Shown here: positions 52,545-60,581 of the stretch, in pieces
How positions within the stretch are numbered: the first letter of the stretch is position 1
Layout: the number at the start of each line of letters is the position of its first letter
Assembly: GCF_042675665.1 (NCBI RefSeq)
Contig: NZ_JBHTJI010000001.1
Location: 1,116,001-1,180,000, forward strand
DNA length: 64,000 nucleotides
Source: Mariniflexile jejuense
GTDB lineage: Bacteria > Bacteroidota > Bacteroidia > Flavobacteriales > Flavobacteriaceae
Reading direction: 5' to 3'
Translations under genes and position numbers: made by a program
Notes under the pieces: generated by a model
What the model was told of the DNA's origin: nothing
Seen by the model: only the letters and a program-made list of their open reading frames with translations
Database searches by the model: none

Positions 52545-53759
52545 ATGTTCAACGTAGAAACCATTCGAAAAGACTTTCCCATTCTTTCTCGCAAAGTAAA
52601 TGGTAAACCTTTGGTGTATTTTGATAATGCAGCAACCTCACAAACCCCGCAACAGGTTATTGATGTTATTGTAGATTATTATTCAAATTACAACGCGAAT
52701 ATTCACCGTGGTGTGCATAGTTTAAGTCAAGAAGCCACCGATAAATACGAACAAGCACGTCAAAAAATTCAAAAACATTTCAATGCAAAACATGCGCACG
52801 AAATTATATTCACATCGGGTACAACGCATGGCATCAATTTGGTTGCAAACGGATTTTCATCTCTATTAAAAAAAGGCGATGAGATAATCGTTTCAGCTTT
52901 AGAGCATCACAGTAACATCGTACCATGGCAAATGCTTTGCGAGCGTTCTGGAGCTATATTAAAAGTCATTCCCATGAACCAAGAAGGCGAATTGGTAATG
53001 ACCGCATACGATAAATTACTTTCAAAAAACACCAAACTTGTTTTTGTAAATCATATTTCAAACGCCTTAGGCACCATCAATCCTATTGAATACATCATTG
53101 AAAAAGCGCACCAAGTAGGTGCTGCCGTTTTAATTGATGGCGCACAATCATGTCCTCACATAAAACCAGATGTTCAAGCTTTAGACGTCGATTTTTATGT
53201 AGCTTCAGCTCATAAAATGTGCGGACCAACAGGCGAAGGCATGTTGTACGGTAAAGAAAGTTGGCTTAAAAAACTACCGCCTTACCAAGGTGGTGGCGAA
53301 ATGATAGCCGAAGTCACTTTCGAAAAAACCACGTATGCCGATTTACCTCATAAATTCGAAGCCGGAACTCCAAACATTTGTGGCGGTATCGCTTTTGGAG
53401 CCGCTATCGATTATATGAACGCTATTGGCTTTGATGCTATTGCTAAATACGAACACGAACTTTTAGATTACGCTACTGAGCAATTATCTCAAATTGATGG
53501 ATTAAAATTCTACGGTACTTCAAAACATAAAACGTCTGTTATTTCTTTTAATTTAGAAGGCATTCACCCATACGACGTTGGAACTATTTTAGATAAATTA
53601 GGAATTGCCGTTCGTACGGGTCATCACTGTGCACAACCTATTATGGATTATTATAAAATTCCAGGAACGGTGCGTGCTTCTTTTGCTTTTTACAACACCA
53701 AAGAAGAAATTGATGTTCTTGTTGCTGGTATTAAAAAAGCGAAAATGATGTTATCGTAA
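52545..53759 (+). CDS. sufS: Cysteine desulfurase SufS
   Basis: A 404-residue PLP enzyme that takes sulfur from cysteine for Fe-S assembly. It starts MFNVETIRKDFPILSRKVNG, has PLP Lys in SAHKMCGPTG near residue 222 and the active Cys in RTGHHCAQP near residue 362, typical of group II desulfurases. It works with SufE, encoded at 54370. Overlap with suf genes upstream indicates the same operon. Confidence 0.97.
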   Translation: MFNVETIRKDFPILSRKVNGKPLVYFDNAATSQTPQQVIDVIVDYYSNYNANIHRGVHSLSQEATDKYEQARQKIQKHFNAKHAHEIIFTSGTTHGINLVANGFSSLLKKGDEIIVSALEHHSNIVPWQMLCERSGAILKVIPMNQEGELVMTAYDKLLSKNTKLVFVNHISNALGTINPIEYIIEKAHQVGAAVLIDGAQSCPHIKPDVQALDVDFYVASAHKMCGPTGEGMLYGKESWLKKLPPYQGGGEMIAEVTFEKTTYADLPHKFEAGTPNICGGIAFGAAIDYMNAIGFDAIAKYEHELLDYATEQLSQIDGLKFYGTSKHKTSVISFNLEGIHPYDVGTILDKLGIAVRTGHHCAQPIMDYYKIPGTVRASFAFYNTKEEIDVLVAGIKKAKMMLS

Positions 53760-53812
53760 TTTTTGGCTTCTTTTTTGTATTATTATAAAAAGAAACCAAA
53801 CCTTAAATCATC

Positions 53813-54241
53813 ATGAAATTCTTAGTCATTCTTTTATCGTTCTTGTTTGTAGACAATGGTTGTTCAGCATCCAAAATAAATCAAGATGCTATCTCTATTG
53901 AATATATGGCACGTTCTAGAAGAACTTTCAAACATATTTCAATCAACAAAAAAAACATTTCAATAGTAAATAAAAGTGGCGACACACCGTCAACAAAACC
54001 CTGTTCTGAAGCAGATTGGAAAAACATTTTAAAAGTTTTAAAACCTATTGATGTTGAAAATATCCCAAACCTAAATGCGCCTTCTGAAAACCGTTTTTTT
54101 GATGGTGCTGCTATTGCCAACTTAAAAATTATATATGAAGGCAAAACTTATGAAAGTCAAAGTTTCGACCATGGGAATCCACCCAAAGAAATAGCGCAAC
54201 TTGTTAAAGAAATACTATCTATTTCAGAAAACATTGAATAG
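53813..54241 (+). CDS. Hypothetical secreted or lipoprotein, suf operon
   Basis: A 142-residue protein with a short signal (MKFLVILLSFLFVDNGCSA); the Cys fits a lipobox poorly but a lipoprotein is possible. The body contains IEYMARSRRTFKHISI and a Gly/Asp segment ENRFFDGAAIANLKI. No family recognised. It lies between sufS and sufE on the same strand. Function in Fe-S assembly is not implied by sequence, and a periplasmic location would be odd for that pathway. Confidence 0.7.
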   Translation: MKFLVILLSFLFVDNGCSASKINQDAISIEYMARSRRTFKHISINKKNISIVNKSGDTPSTKPCSEADWKNILKVLKPIDVENIPNLNAPSENRFFDGAAIANLKIIYEGKTYESQSFDHGNPPKEIAQLVKEILSISENIE

Positions 54242-54284
54242 CAACATTTCTTGTTGTATTTTTGCTATATAATTTGATGTCAGG

Positions 54285-54345
54285 TCGAGCGCAGTCGAAC
54301 CTCTTTATGTTTTACCTATGGAAATAACCTCTCGACTGCGCTCGA
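54285..54345. repeat. GTCGAG-type inverted repeat upstream of sufE
   Basis: TCGAGCGCAGTCGA (54285-54298) is followed 33 bases later by its exact inverse complement (54332-54345). GC-rich against an AT-rich background. As far as I know this kind of sequence is a widespread intergenic palindrome in flavobacteria; only one copy is here. Confidence 0.75.
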
Positions 54346-54369
54346 GGAGACAACTATAAAATTTTAAGA

Positions 54370-54792
54370 GTGAGTATTGAAGATATCCAAAACGAAATAA
54401 TAGACGAATTCTCAATGTTTGAAGATTGGGAAGAACGCTACCAATATATGATTGATTTAGGGAAAGATTTACCTTTAATTGACGACCAATACAAAACCGA
54501 CAGCAATATTATAAAAGGTTGCCAAAGTAAAGTTTGGGTACATGCTGAAATGCAAGACGATAAAATAGAATTCACTGCCGATAGTGATGCCATCATTACC
54601 AAAGGTATTATTGCTATTTTAATACGTGTGTTTTCAAACCAGCACCCAAAAGATATTATTAATGCCGATATGGGTTTTATTGATAAAATTGGTTTAAAAG
54701 AACATTTATCGCCTACCAGAGCAAATGGTTTGGTAAGTATGATAAAACAACTTAAAATGTATGCTATTGCGTACCAAACACAGTTAAAATAA
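54370..54792 (+). CDS. sufE: Sulfur acceptor protein SufE
   Basis: A 140-residue protein that accepts sulfur from SufS and delivers it to SufBCD. The motif KGCQSKVWV near residue 49 holds the acceptor Cys, and the N-terminal FEDWEERYQYMIDLGK is typical. The start is GTG at 54370 giving MSIEDIQNE; no ATG precedes it in the GTCGAG region. Confidence 0.95.
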   Translation: MSIEDIQNEIIDEFSMFEDWEERYQYMIDLGKDLPLIDDQYKTDSNIIKGCQSKVWVHAEMQDDKIEFTADSDAIITKGIIAILIRVFSNQHPKDIINADMGFIDKIGLKEHLSPTRANGLVSMIKQLKMYAIAYQTQLK

Positions 54793-54866
54793 GTTTATTC
54801 GTTGAATCGTTTATTTGTTGTTACATTCCGAATAAACACCTCAACAAATAAACAATTAAACATTAG
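54793..54866. repeat. Octamer inverted arrays in the sufE-sufT gap, no gene inside
   Basis: Left arm 54793-54824: four 8-base units starting GTT (GTTTATTC, GTTGAATC, GTTTATTT). Right arm: AAC at 8-base spacing ending near 54861, reading GTT units on the other strand. The 20 bases 54801-54820 match the inverse complement of 54842-54861 at 18 of 20. Confidence 0.85.
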
Positions 54867-54872
54867 AAAAAA

Positions 54873-55196
54873 ATGAGCGAAACAATTGATACCACCGAAT
54901 TAGGAGAAAAAATAGTAAACGTACTTAAAACCATTTACGATCCAGAAATTCCTGTAGACATCTACGAATTAGGTTTAATTTATGATGTATTTGTAAATGA
55001 AGATTACGACGTAAAAATTTTAATGACTTTAACAACCCCAAACTGCCCAGTAGCAGAAACACTACCACTAGAGGTTGAAGAAAAAATAAAGTCATTAAAC
55101 GATGTAAAATCGGCTGAAGTTGAAATTACTTTCGATCCGCCTTGGACACAAGATTTAATGAGCGAAGAAGCTAAGTTGGAATTAGGAATGCTTTAA
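54873..55196 (+). CDS. sufT: SufT-type DUF59/MIP18 protein
   Basis: 107 residues. The MIP18 (DUF59) motif DPEIPVDIYELGLIY lies near residue 23, the Cys-containing TTPNCPVAETLP near 52, and the C-terminal FDPPWTQDLMSEEAK closes the domain. SufT/Paa-D-like proteins help mature iron-sulfur proteins. Order sufE-sufT-DUF2480 is usual in flavobacteria. Confidence 0.92.
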   Translation: MSETIDTTELGEKIVNVLKTIYDPEIPVDIYELGLIYDVFVNEDYDVKILMTLTTPNCPVAETLPLEVEEKIKSLNDVKSAEVEITFDPPWTQDLMSEEAKLELGML

Positions 55197-55199
55197 TTA

Positions 55200-55258
55200 G
55201 TTAAGTCGTTTGTTGTAGAGTCGTTCAAAAAAACAACACACAAATCAACAACCCAACA
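55200..55258. repeat. Degenerate 7-8-mer inverted arrays in the sufT-DUF2480 gap
   Basis: Left block with GTT-led units at 55200-55225 spaced 8, 7 and 8 bases; right block about 55233-55258 reads GTT-led units on the opposite strand at similar spacing. The two arms align less well (about 13 of 21) than elsewhere. Confidence 0.55.
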
Positions 55259-55267
55259 ATATACGTT

Positions 55268-55774
55268 TTGGAAGACGAAATTATAAATCGCGTTGCAAAT
55301 AGCGCACTAGTAACAATAAACCTTGAAGATTACTATCCTAAAGGTAATCGCATATTGTTTGATATTAAAGATTGGCTATTTGAAGGCTTTGTTTTACGAG
55401 AAAAAGATTTTAGAAACCAAGTAGCCGAATACGATTGGTCGCAATACCAAGATTGCTATGTGGCATTAACCTGTAGCAGTGATGCTATTATACCAGGTTG
55501 GGCTTTCATGTTAATTAGTTTACAATTAGAATCGGTTGCAAAAAAAACCGTTATAGGAAATCTTGAAGCTTTAGAAACTTCTATTTATCAAGATGTTTTA
55601 AACGCTTTAGATGTTTCTGAATTTACCAATAAACCGCTTATTATTAAAGGCTGTTCAAAAAAACCCGTACCTCAAAATGCATACATCATGCTCGCTTCAA
55701 AATTAAAACCCATTGCAAAATCTATTATGTATGGTGAAGCTTGCTCGTCTGTACCACTTTTCAAAAAAAAATAA
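55268..55774 (+). CDS. DUF2480 family protein
   Basis: A 168-residue soluble protein of a family found in Bacteroidota next to suf genes. It begins MEDEIINRVANS (TTG start at 55268; no better in-frame ATG) and contains LKPIAKSIMYGEACSSVPLF near the end, plus two separated Cys regions (LTCSSDAI and IKGCSKKP). Position at the end of the suf operon suggests a link to Fe-S biogenesis, but no activity is known to me. Confidence 0.85.
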   Translation: MEDEIINRVANSALVTINLEDYYPKGNRILFDIKDWLFEGFVLREKDFRNQVAEYDWSQYQDCYVALTCSSDAIIPGWAFMLISLQLESVAKKTVIGNLEALETSIYQDVLNALDVSEFTNKPLIIKGCSKKPVPQNAYIMLASKLKPIAKSIMYGEACSSVPLFKKK

Positions 55775-55848
55775 TATTATTTGTGACTTCGCAATAATAA
55801 CCGTGTCTTAATATGTAATAATTATAATACGTAAATTAATAATTAATT

Positions 55849-55856
55849 TATATTTG
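55849..55856 (+). promoter_or_regulatory. -7 box of the DUF3078 gene
   Basis: TATATTTG matches TAnnTTTG, 25 bases before the ATG at 55882. Confidence 0.65.
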
Positions 55857-55881
55857 CACCATTCTATAAACATTAAAATAA

Positions 55882-56808
55882 ATGAAAAAAACACTTTTAT
55901 TACTTACTTTATTTATTGGTATTGCAACCATAAATGCACAAACAAAAGAAGAACTTGAAGCCCAAAAAGCAGAAAAGCAAGCTGCTGGAAACGCTTTATT
56001 AAGCGAAGCGAAAGCTTTACAAGCACAAATTGATGCTTTACCTGGCTGGAGAACAGGTGCTTTTGGTACTATTGGTGGAAGTTTATCAAACTTTAGTAAA
56101 TGGTATGCACAAGGTGCTCCAAACAATTCATCTGGAAATATTGGTTTTACTTTCAATGGGTATGCTAATTTAATACAAGAGAAATTCTTTTGGAGAAATG
56201 CCTTAACAACCAATTTAAATTGGGTAAAATTAGATGATAAGGATAACCCAGCAGATGATGATAGCTTTAAACCAACTACTGATGTTTTTAATATTTCATC
56301 TTTGTACGGTAGAAATATAACTAAAACGCTAGCCGCTTCTGGATTGATGGAATACAGAACTACGCTTTTAGATAATTTTAACGACCCAGGATATTTAGAT
56401 TTAGGTGTTGGTGCTACTTGGACACCAATAAACAATTTAATTGTAGTAATTCACCCTTTAAACTACAACTTTGTATTTAGTAGTGGTGAAACCGTTTTTG
56501 AATCGTCTTTAGGAGCTAAAATTGTTGCCGATTATACCAGACAAATTGGTGCAGTAAACTTTAAAACAAACCTTTCTATGTTTCAAAGTTATAAGACTAG
56601 TGATTATTCAAATTATACTTGGACTAACTCATTTAGTTATACATTATGGAAAATGATAGGTGTAGGTTTTGATTTTGGTTTAAGAAATAACAAACAAGAA
56701 GCACTTAATTACGCTTTGGCGCAAACTCCAGCAACAGCAACTGGTTTTGATGATTTAGACAACGATTTACAAACCTATTACACAATTGGTTTAAGTTATA
56801 AATTCTAA
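55882..56808 (+). CDS. DUF3078 outer-membrane beta-barrel protein
   Basis: 308 residues. A signal peptide (MKKTLLLLTLFIGIATINAQ) is followed by a short Lys/Glu-rich coiled coil (about 21-50) and then the barrel with LPGWRTGAFGTIGGSLSNFS near residue 54 and alternating strands rich in Trp/Tyr to a final Phe (YYTIGLSYKF). This matches the DUF3078 family of Bacteroidota surface proteins. Own promoter and terminator, so monocistronic. Confidence 0.85.
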   Translation: MKKTLLLLTLFIGIATINAQTKEELEAQKAEKQAAGNALLSEAKALQAQIDALPGWRTGAFGTIGGSLSNFSKWYAQGAPNNSSGNIGFTFNGYANLIQEKFFWRNALTTNLNWVKLDDKDNPADDDSFKPTTDVFNISSLYGRNITKTLAASGLMEYRTTLLDNFNDPGYLDLGVGATWTPINNLIVVIHPLNYNFVFSSGETVFESSLGAKIVADYTRQIGAVNFKTNLSMFQSYKTSDYSNYTWTNSFSYTLWKMIGVGFDFGLRNNKQEALNYALAQTPATATGFDDLDNDLQTYYTIGLSYKF

Positions 56809-56824
56809 TTTGAAAGTTTTATTT

Positions 56825-56865
56825 AAACAAAAAATGCACATCTTTAAGATGTGCGTTTTTTGTTT
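56825..56865. terminator. Bidirectional terminator between DUF3078 and hflX
   Basis: A 9-bp core stem (56836-56844 with 56846-56854) extended by A/T-rich arms to about 18 bp, ending AAACAAAAAA/TTTTTTGTTT. Between convergent genes. Confidence 0.85.
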
Positions 56866-56868
56866 AAA

Positions 56869-58083
56869 CTAGCTTATATCATCATAATCTGGATATAAGA
56901 ATTTATTATATGGGAAACGTGTAATATGTATTTCACGAACCTCATCATAAACACGTTTTTTAAAATCTTCTAAATTCTCTTTATTTATTGCCGAAATGAA
57001 AAGTGCATTATTTTTTCCAACTTTGCCCATCCAAGTACTTTTCCATTCACTAAGTGTGTTATGTTTTGAGCTACGTTCGGTTTCTAAATCGTCATCATCT
57101 AACGGTTCAGGCTCATAAGCATCAATTTTATTGAACACCATAATAGTTGGCTTATCCGAACTTTTAATTTCACCCAAAATCTTATTTACAGACTCAATAT
57201 GTTCTTCAAAATTAGGATGTGAAATATCAACCACATGCAACAATAAGTCTGCTTCTCTAACCTCATCTAAAGTTCCTTTAAAGCTTTCAACCAATTGGGT
57301 AGGCAACTTTCTAATAAAACCAACTGTATCACTTAATAAAAATGGTAAATTTTGTATAACCACTTTTCTAACTGTGGTATCTAAGGTTGCAAACAATTTA
57401 TTTTCAGCAAAAACCTCGCTTTTACTTATTACATTCATTAACGTTGATTTTCCAACATTCGTATAACCTACCAACGCTACACGAACCATGGCACCACGAT
57501 TTCCACGTTGTACCGACATTTGTTTATCAATCGTTTTTAATTTTTCTTTAAGTAATGAAATTCTTTCGCGTACAATTCGTCTATCCGTTTCAATTTCGGT
57601 TTCACCAGGTCCACGCATACCAATACCACCTTTTTGACGCTCCAAATGTGTCCACATGCCTCGTAATCGTGGTAATAAATATTCGCATTGCGCCAATTCT
57701 ACTTGGGTTCTGGCATAACTTGTTTGTGCACGTTGTGCAAAAATATCAAGTATTAAATTGGTTCTGTCTAATACTTTACAATTTAAAATTTTGCTTATGT
57801 TACGTTCTTGAGCCGATGATAACTCATCATCAAAAATAGCAGTCCCAATTTCGTTTTCTTCAATATATTTTCGAACATCTTCAATTTTACCAGTTCCAAT
57901 AAAGGTTCTAGGGTCTGGTCGTTCCATTTTTTGGGTAAAACGTTTCACCACTTCACCACCTGCTGTATAGGTTAAAAACTCAAGCTCATCTAAATATTCT
58001 CGAGATTTAACTTCGTCTTGTTCCTTAGTGATAACACCTATTAAAACGGCTTTTTCTAAAGTAATATCTTTCTTTTCTAACAT
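56869..58083 (-). CDS. hflX: GTPase HflX
   Basis: 404 residues from the ATG at 58083. An N-terminal HflX domain (with GTGKIEDVRKYIEENEIGT, and FDDELSSAQERNI near residue 90) is followed by the G domain with GYTNVGKST (G1) near residue 206, DTVGFIRKLP (G3) and NKID (G4). HflX binds ribosomes and rescues or splits them under stress. A longer in-frame reading from 58119 would include the -7 box at 58101-58108, so the shorter start is chosen. Confidence 0.95.
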   Translation of the reverse strand: MLEKKDITLEKAVLIGVITKEQDEVKSREYLDELEFLTYTAGGEVVKRFTQKMERPDPRTFIGTGKIEDVRKYIEENEIGTAIFDDELSSAQERNISKILNCKVLDRTNLILDIFAQRAQTSYARTQVELAQCEYLLPRLRGMWTHLERQKGGIGMRGPGETEIETDRRIVRERISLLKEKLKTIDKQMSVQRGNRGAMVRVALVGYTNVGKSTLMNVISKSEVFAENKLFATLDTTVRKVVIQNLPFLLSDTVGFIRKLPTQLVESFKGTLDEVREADLLLHVVDISHPNFEEHIESVNKILGEIKSSDKPTIMVFNKIDAYEPEPLDDDDLETERSSKHNTLSEWKSTWMGKVGKNNALFISAINKENLEDFKKRVYDEVREIHITRFPYNKFLYPDYDDIS

Positions 58084-58100
58084 AAAATAATCGTAATATG

Positions 58101-58108
58101 CAAAGTTA
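58101..58108 (-). promoter_or_regulatory. -7 box of hflX
   Basis: TAACTTTG on the minus strand, 17 bases before the hflX ATG at 58083. Confidence 0.65.
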
Positions 58109-58159
58109 CATAATTGCATCCACTTTAATTTTTATATTTTTAGTGTTTATTTTTGATTT

Positions 58160-59134
58160 ATGACCGACTCTCTTGAAGACATTCCTATTAGACACGATTT
58201 AAATACCGTCGCTTTTTACAACCTTGAAAACTTGTTTGATTTTTATGATGATACCAGAACGAATGATAACGACTTTTTACCAACATCTGTAAAAAAATGG
58301 ACGCCTAAACGCTACGAAAACAAACTTAGAAAGTTGAGTTTTGCTATTTCGAACATAGGACGTAGAGAAACAGGAAAACATCCTGCACTGGTTGGATTAG
58401 CAGAAGTTGAAAATGCAAAAGCCATAAAAAATTTAATAAGCCACAAAAACTTACAAGCTTGCAATTACAGCTATGTACATTATGATTCTTTAGATGAACG
58501 TGGCATTGACGTAGCATTACTTTATGATGCTACTGCTTTTGAAGTAATACACACTGAAGTTTTTAGAATTTATTTGGAAAATGATGAAGGTATGCCCGAC
58601 TATACCAGAGATATTTTACTGGTTTCTGGCATTTTAGATGGCGATGCTGTTCATGTAATTGTAAACCATTGGTCTTCTAGACGCGAAGGTGAAAAGGAAA
58701 CAGAACCTAAACGCATGGCTTCTTCAATTAAAGTAGATGAAATTATTGCCAATTTAAGACTGGAAAACGAAGATGCTAAAATTATAGTTATGGGCGATTT
58801 TAATGATGACCCATCAAGTAATAGTATTAGAAGTTTGGTTGCAAATTCTAACTTATATAACCCTATGGAAACATTACGATCATTTAGCAGAGGCACAACT
58901 TACCATAACAGGCAATGGAATTTATTTGACCAGATTATGTTTTCAACTAACTTTTTTGAAAACAGTCCAAACACTTTAGAATTTGAAACTGCTAATATTT
59001 TTGATGAAGATTTTTTAAAGCTTTTTAATGGCAAGTTTAAAGGCACGCCATTTAGAACATATATTGGCAAACGATACCAAGGTGGTTATAGCGACCATTT
59101 TCCTGTATATGCTATTTTTAAGAAGAATATATAA
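58160..59134 (+). CDS. Endonuclease/exonuclease/phosphatase (EEP) family protein, no signal peptide
   Basis: 324 residues. EEP-fold hydrolase with TVAFYNLENLFDF near residue 17 (Asn ligand), VGLAEVEN (metal Glu) near 82, RGIDVALLYD, NHWSSRREGE, VMGDFNDDPSS and a late YSDHFPVYA (catalytic His). Such enzymes cut phosphodiester bonds in DNA or RNA or phosphoesters; the target is not readable. It resembles its neighbour at 63489, which is exported, while this copy has no visible signal peptide. Confidence 0.9.
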   Translation: MTDSLEDIPIRHDLNTVAFYNLENLFDFYDDTRTNDNDFLPTSVKKWTPKRYENKLRKLSFAISNIGRRETGKHPALVGLAEVENAKAIKNLISHKNLQACNYSYVHYDSLDERGIDVALLYDATAFEVIHTEVFRIYLENDEGMPDYTRDILLVSGILDGDAVHVIVNHWSSRREGEKETEPKRMASSIKVDEIIANLRLENEDAKIIVMGDFNDDPSSNSIRSLVANSNLYNPMETLRSFSRGTTYHNRQWNLFDQIMFSTNFFENSPNTLEFETANIFDEDFLKLFNGKFKGTPFRTYIGKRYQGGYSDHFPVYAIFKKNI

Positions 59135-59136
59135 AT

Positions 59137-59166
59137 AAAAAAAACCGCTTGATAGCGGTTTTTTTT
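59137..59166. terminator. Bidirectional terminator after the EEP gene and DUF5689 gene
   Basis: A 13-bp perfect stem (59137-59149 with 59154-59166), 4-base loop, A and T runs on both sides. Lies between convergent genes. Confidence 0.9.
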
Positions 59167-59183
59167 ATTTATATATTCTGAAT

Positions 59184-60542
59184 TTAATTTGCTATAACTT
59201 TCACATTATCAACTTCATAAGTTGAAGAAGCCGAAGTAGTTGAAGTATATTTAAATGCTACAAATAAATTTCCACCTGCTGCTGCTGATACGTTTATGTT
59301 TCCAGAATCAGTCCAAGTCCAACTATTTCCTGATGATATAATTGCATTTAATTTGGTCCAAGTTCCAGTAGTGGTTGGGTTGCTTCCTGGCACATAATTG
59401 GTACTCATATATACTTCTAACACATTACCTGCATAATTTTGAGCTGTTTGAAATGTTAAAGTAGCACCCGTAACACCCGATAAATTAATTGCTGGTGTAA
59501 TTAACCAATCTTCATTGGCTTTATTACCACTTGCATAACCAGACATTGCTGCACACTTACCTGGGTTTCCATAATTATTAGATTGCCATACTTGAGCACC
59601 AGTAACGCTGTAATTGGTCCATGTTGTGAAATTGGTTTCAAAGGTTTCAACAAATAATGGGTCGCAACGGTTTCCATCCATAACCACATCTGTTGTAGAG
59701 TTTAGGTTAATTACTAAATCGTAACCATCATAGGTTTTGTTAATTATTCCTGAAATAGTTCCTTTTCCATTAGTTGGTAATATCGTGTTTTTAAAAGAAG
59801 CGAATGTACTAGATTCTAAGATAAACTCTGCCGAATCTCCACAGCTTTCAATTGGTCTTTGCGAATCAAAATCATCTGTAGGATCTATATAAGGTTGTCC
59901 AGCTAAACCTATAGGAAATTGTACATCTAGTAGCTTTACAAACATACCAATATGAGCTTCTGTAATTTGTGATAAATTCAATTCTTTTGCTACCAAAGTT
60001 TCTGTTGTTGCTGAACGAAATAAGTGACTTGGTATTTGGTTTGTTGTCATTGCTAAAATATCATTATCAAACGAGTCAAACTTACCACCAATAGTAATTA
60101 CATCATCACCTGTATTTGTTTCACCAATATATAAATCTTTCAAATAGATATAAACCTCTCTACCAATATTAAATTGATTGTATGTGTCTACTTGATTTAA
60201 AACAATTTTAAGTGTTGACGTTGGGTTTGTTGGACTATCTTGAATAAAAAATTCTTTATAAAAATTTCCTGTTTCATCACTTGATGATACATAACCTTTT
60301 ACTGCAATTTCTGAAGTAATTTGAGTTGCTTCATACTGAACAAAGTTACTTTTTACTTGAGCTATCGTTTGAAGTTGCACTTGACCACTTTCAATTTTAG
60401 CTAATAGTTTTGTTAAACCTTTATTTTCATCATTTCCTAAGCTAGAAGGAATTTCAAAATCGGTATCTTGAACACATGATGTAATAGTAAAACTAGCTAC
60501 TAATACAACCAATAACATTAAAATTTTGTTTATATTTTTCAT
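59184..60542 (-). CDS. DUF5689 surface lipoprotein with C-terminal cleaved-adhesin-like domain
   Basis: 452 residues. Lipoprotein signal ends FTITSCVQDT. The DUF5689 domain (about 40-290) has OB-like beta pattern (EIAVKGYVSSSDETGNFYKE). From about 300 a beta-sandwich begins with FVETFETNFTTWTNYSV and continues SGYASGNKANEDWLITPAINL, a choice-of-anchor/MAM-like domain often in surface-binding proteins. It lies 39 bases downstream of the TonB receptor on the same strand, so together they form an uptake pair at the outer membrane. Confidence 0.88.
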   Translation of the reverse strand: MKNINKILMLLVVLVASFTITSCVQDTDFEIPSSLGNDENKGLTKLLAKIESGQVQLQTIAQVKSNFVQYEATQITSEIAVKGYVSSSDETGNFYKEFFIQDSPTNPTSTLKIVLNQVDTYNQFNIGREVYIYLKDLYIGETNTGDDVITIGGKFDSFDNDILAMTTNQIPSHLFRSATTETLVAKELNLSQITEAHIGMFVKLLDVQFPIGLAGQPYIDPTDDFDSQRPIESCGDSAEFILESSTFASFKNTILPTNGKGTISGIINKTYDGYDLVINLNSTTDVVMDGNRCDPLFVETFETNFTTWTNYSVTGAQVWQSNNYGNPGKCAAMSGYASGNKANEDWLITPAINLSGVTGATLTFQTAQNYAGNVLEVYMSTNYVPGSNPTTTGTWTKLNAIISSGNSWTWTDSGNINVSAAAGGNLFVAFKYTSTTSASSTYEVDNVKVIAN

Positions 60543-60581
60543 AATACTGTTTTTTATATTTTATTTTTCTTAATTATTTTT

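Noticed and set aside
54285..54345. GTCGAG palindrome as a rho-independent terminator
   Set aside because: The spacer is 33 bases and no T run follows; it also lies inside an operon.
55848..56435. Long minus-strand frame (195 codons) opposite the DUF3078 gene
   Set aside because: It is antisense to a clearly real gene with signal peptide and promoter, has an implausible composition and no start context; a shadow frame.
58084..58119. Longer N-terminus of hflX
   Set aside because: The extra 12 codons overlap the -7 box at 58101-58108; the Met at 58083 starts the usual family sequence.
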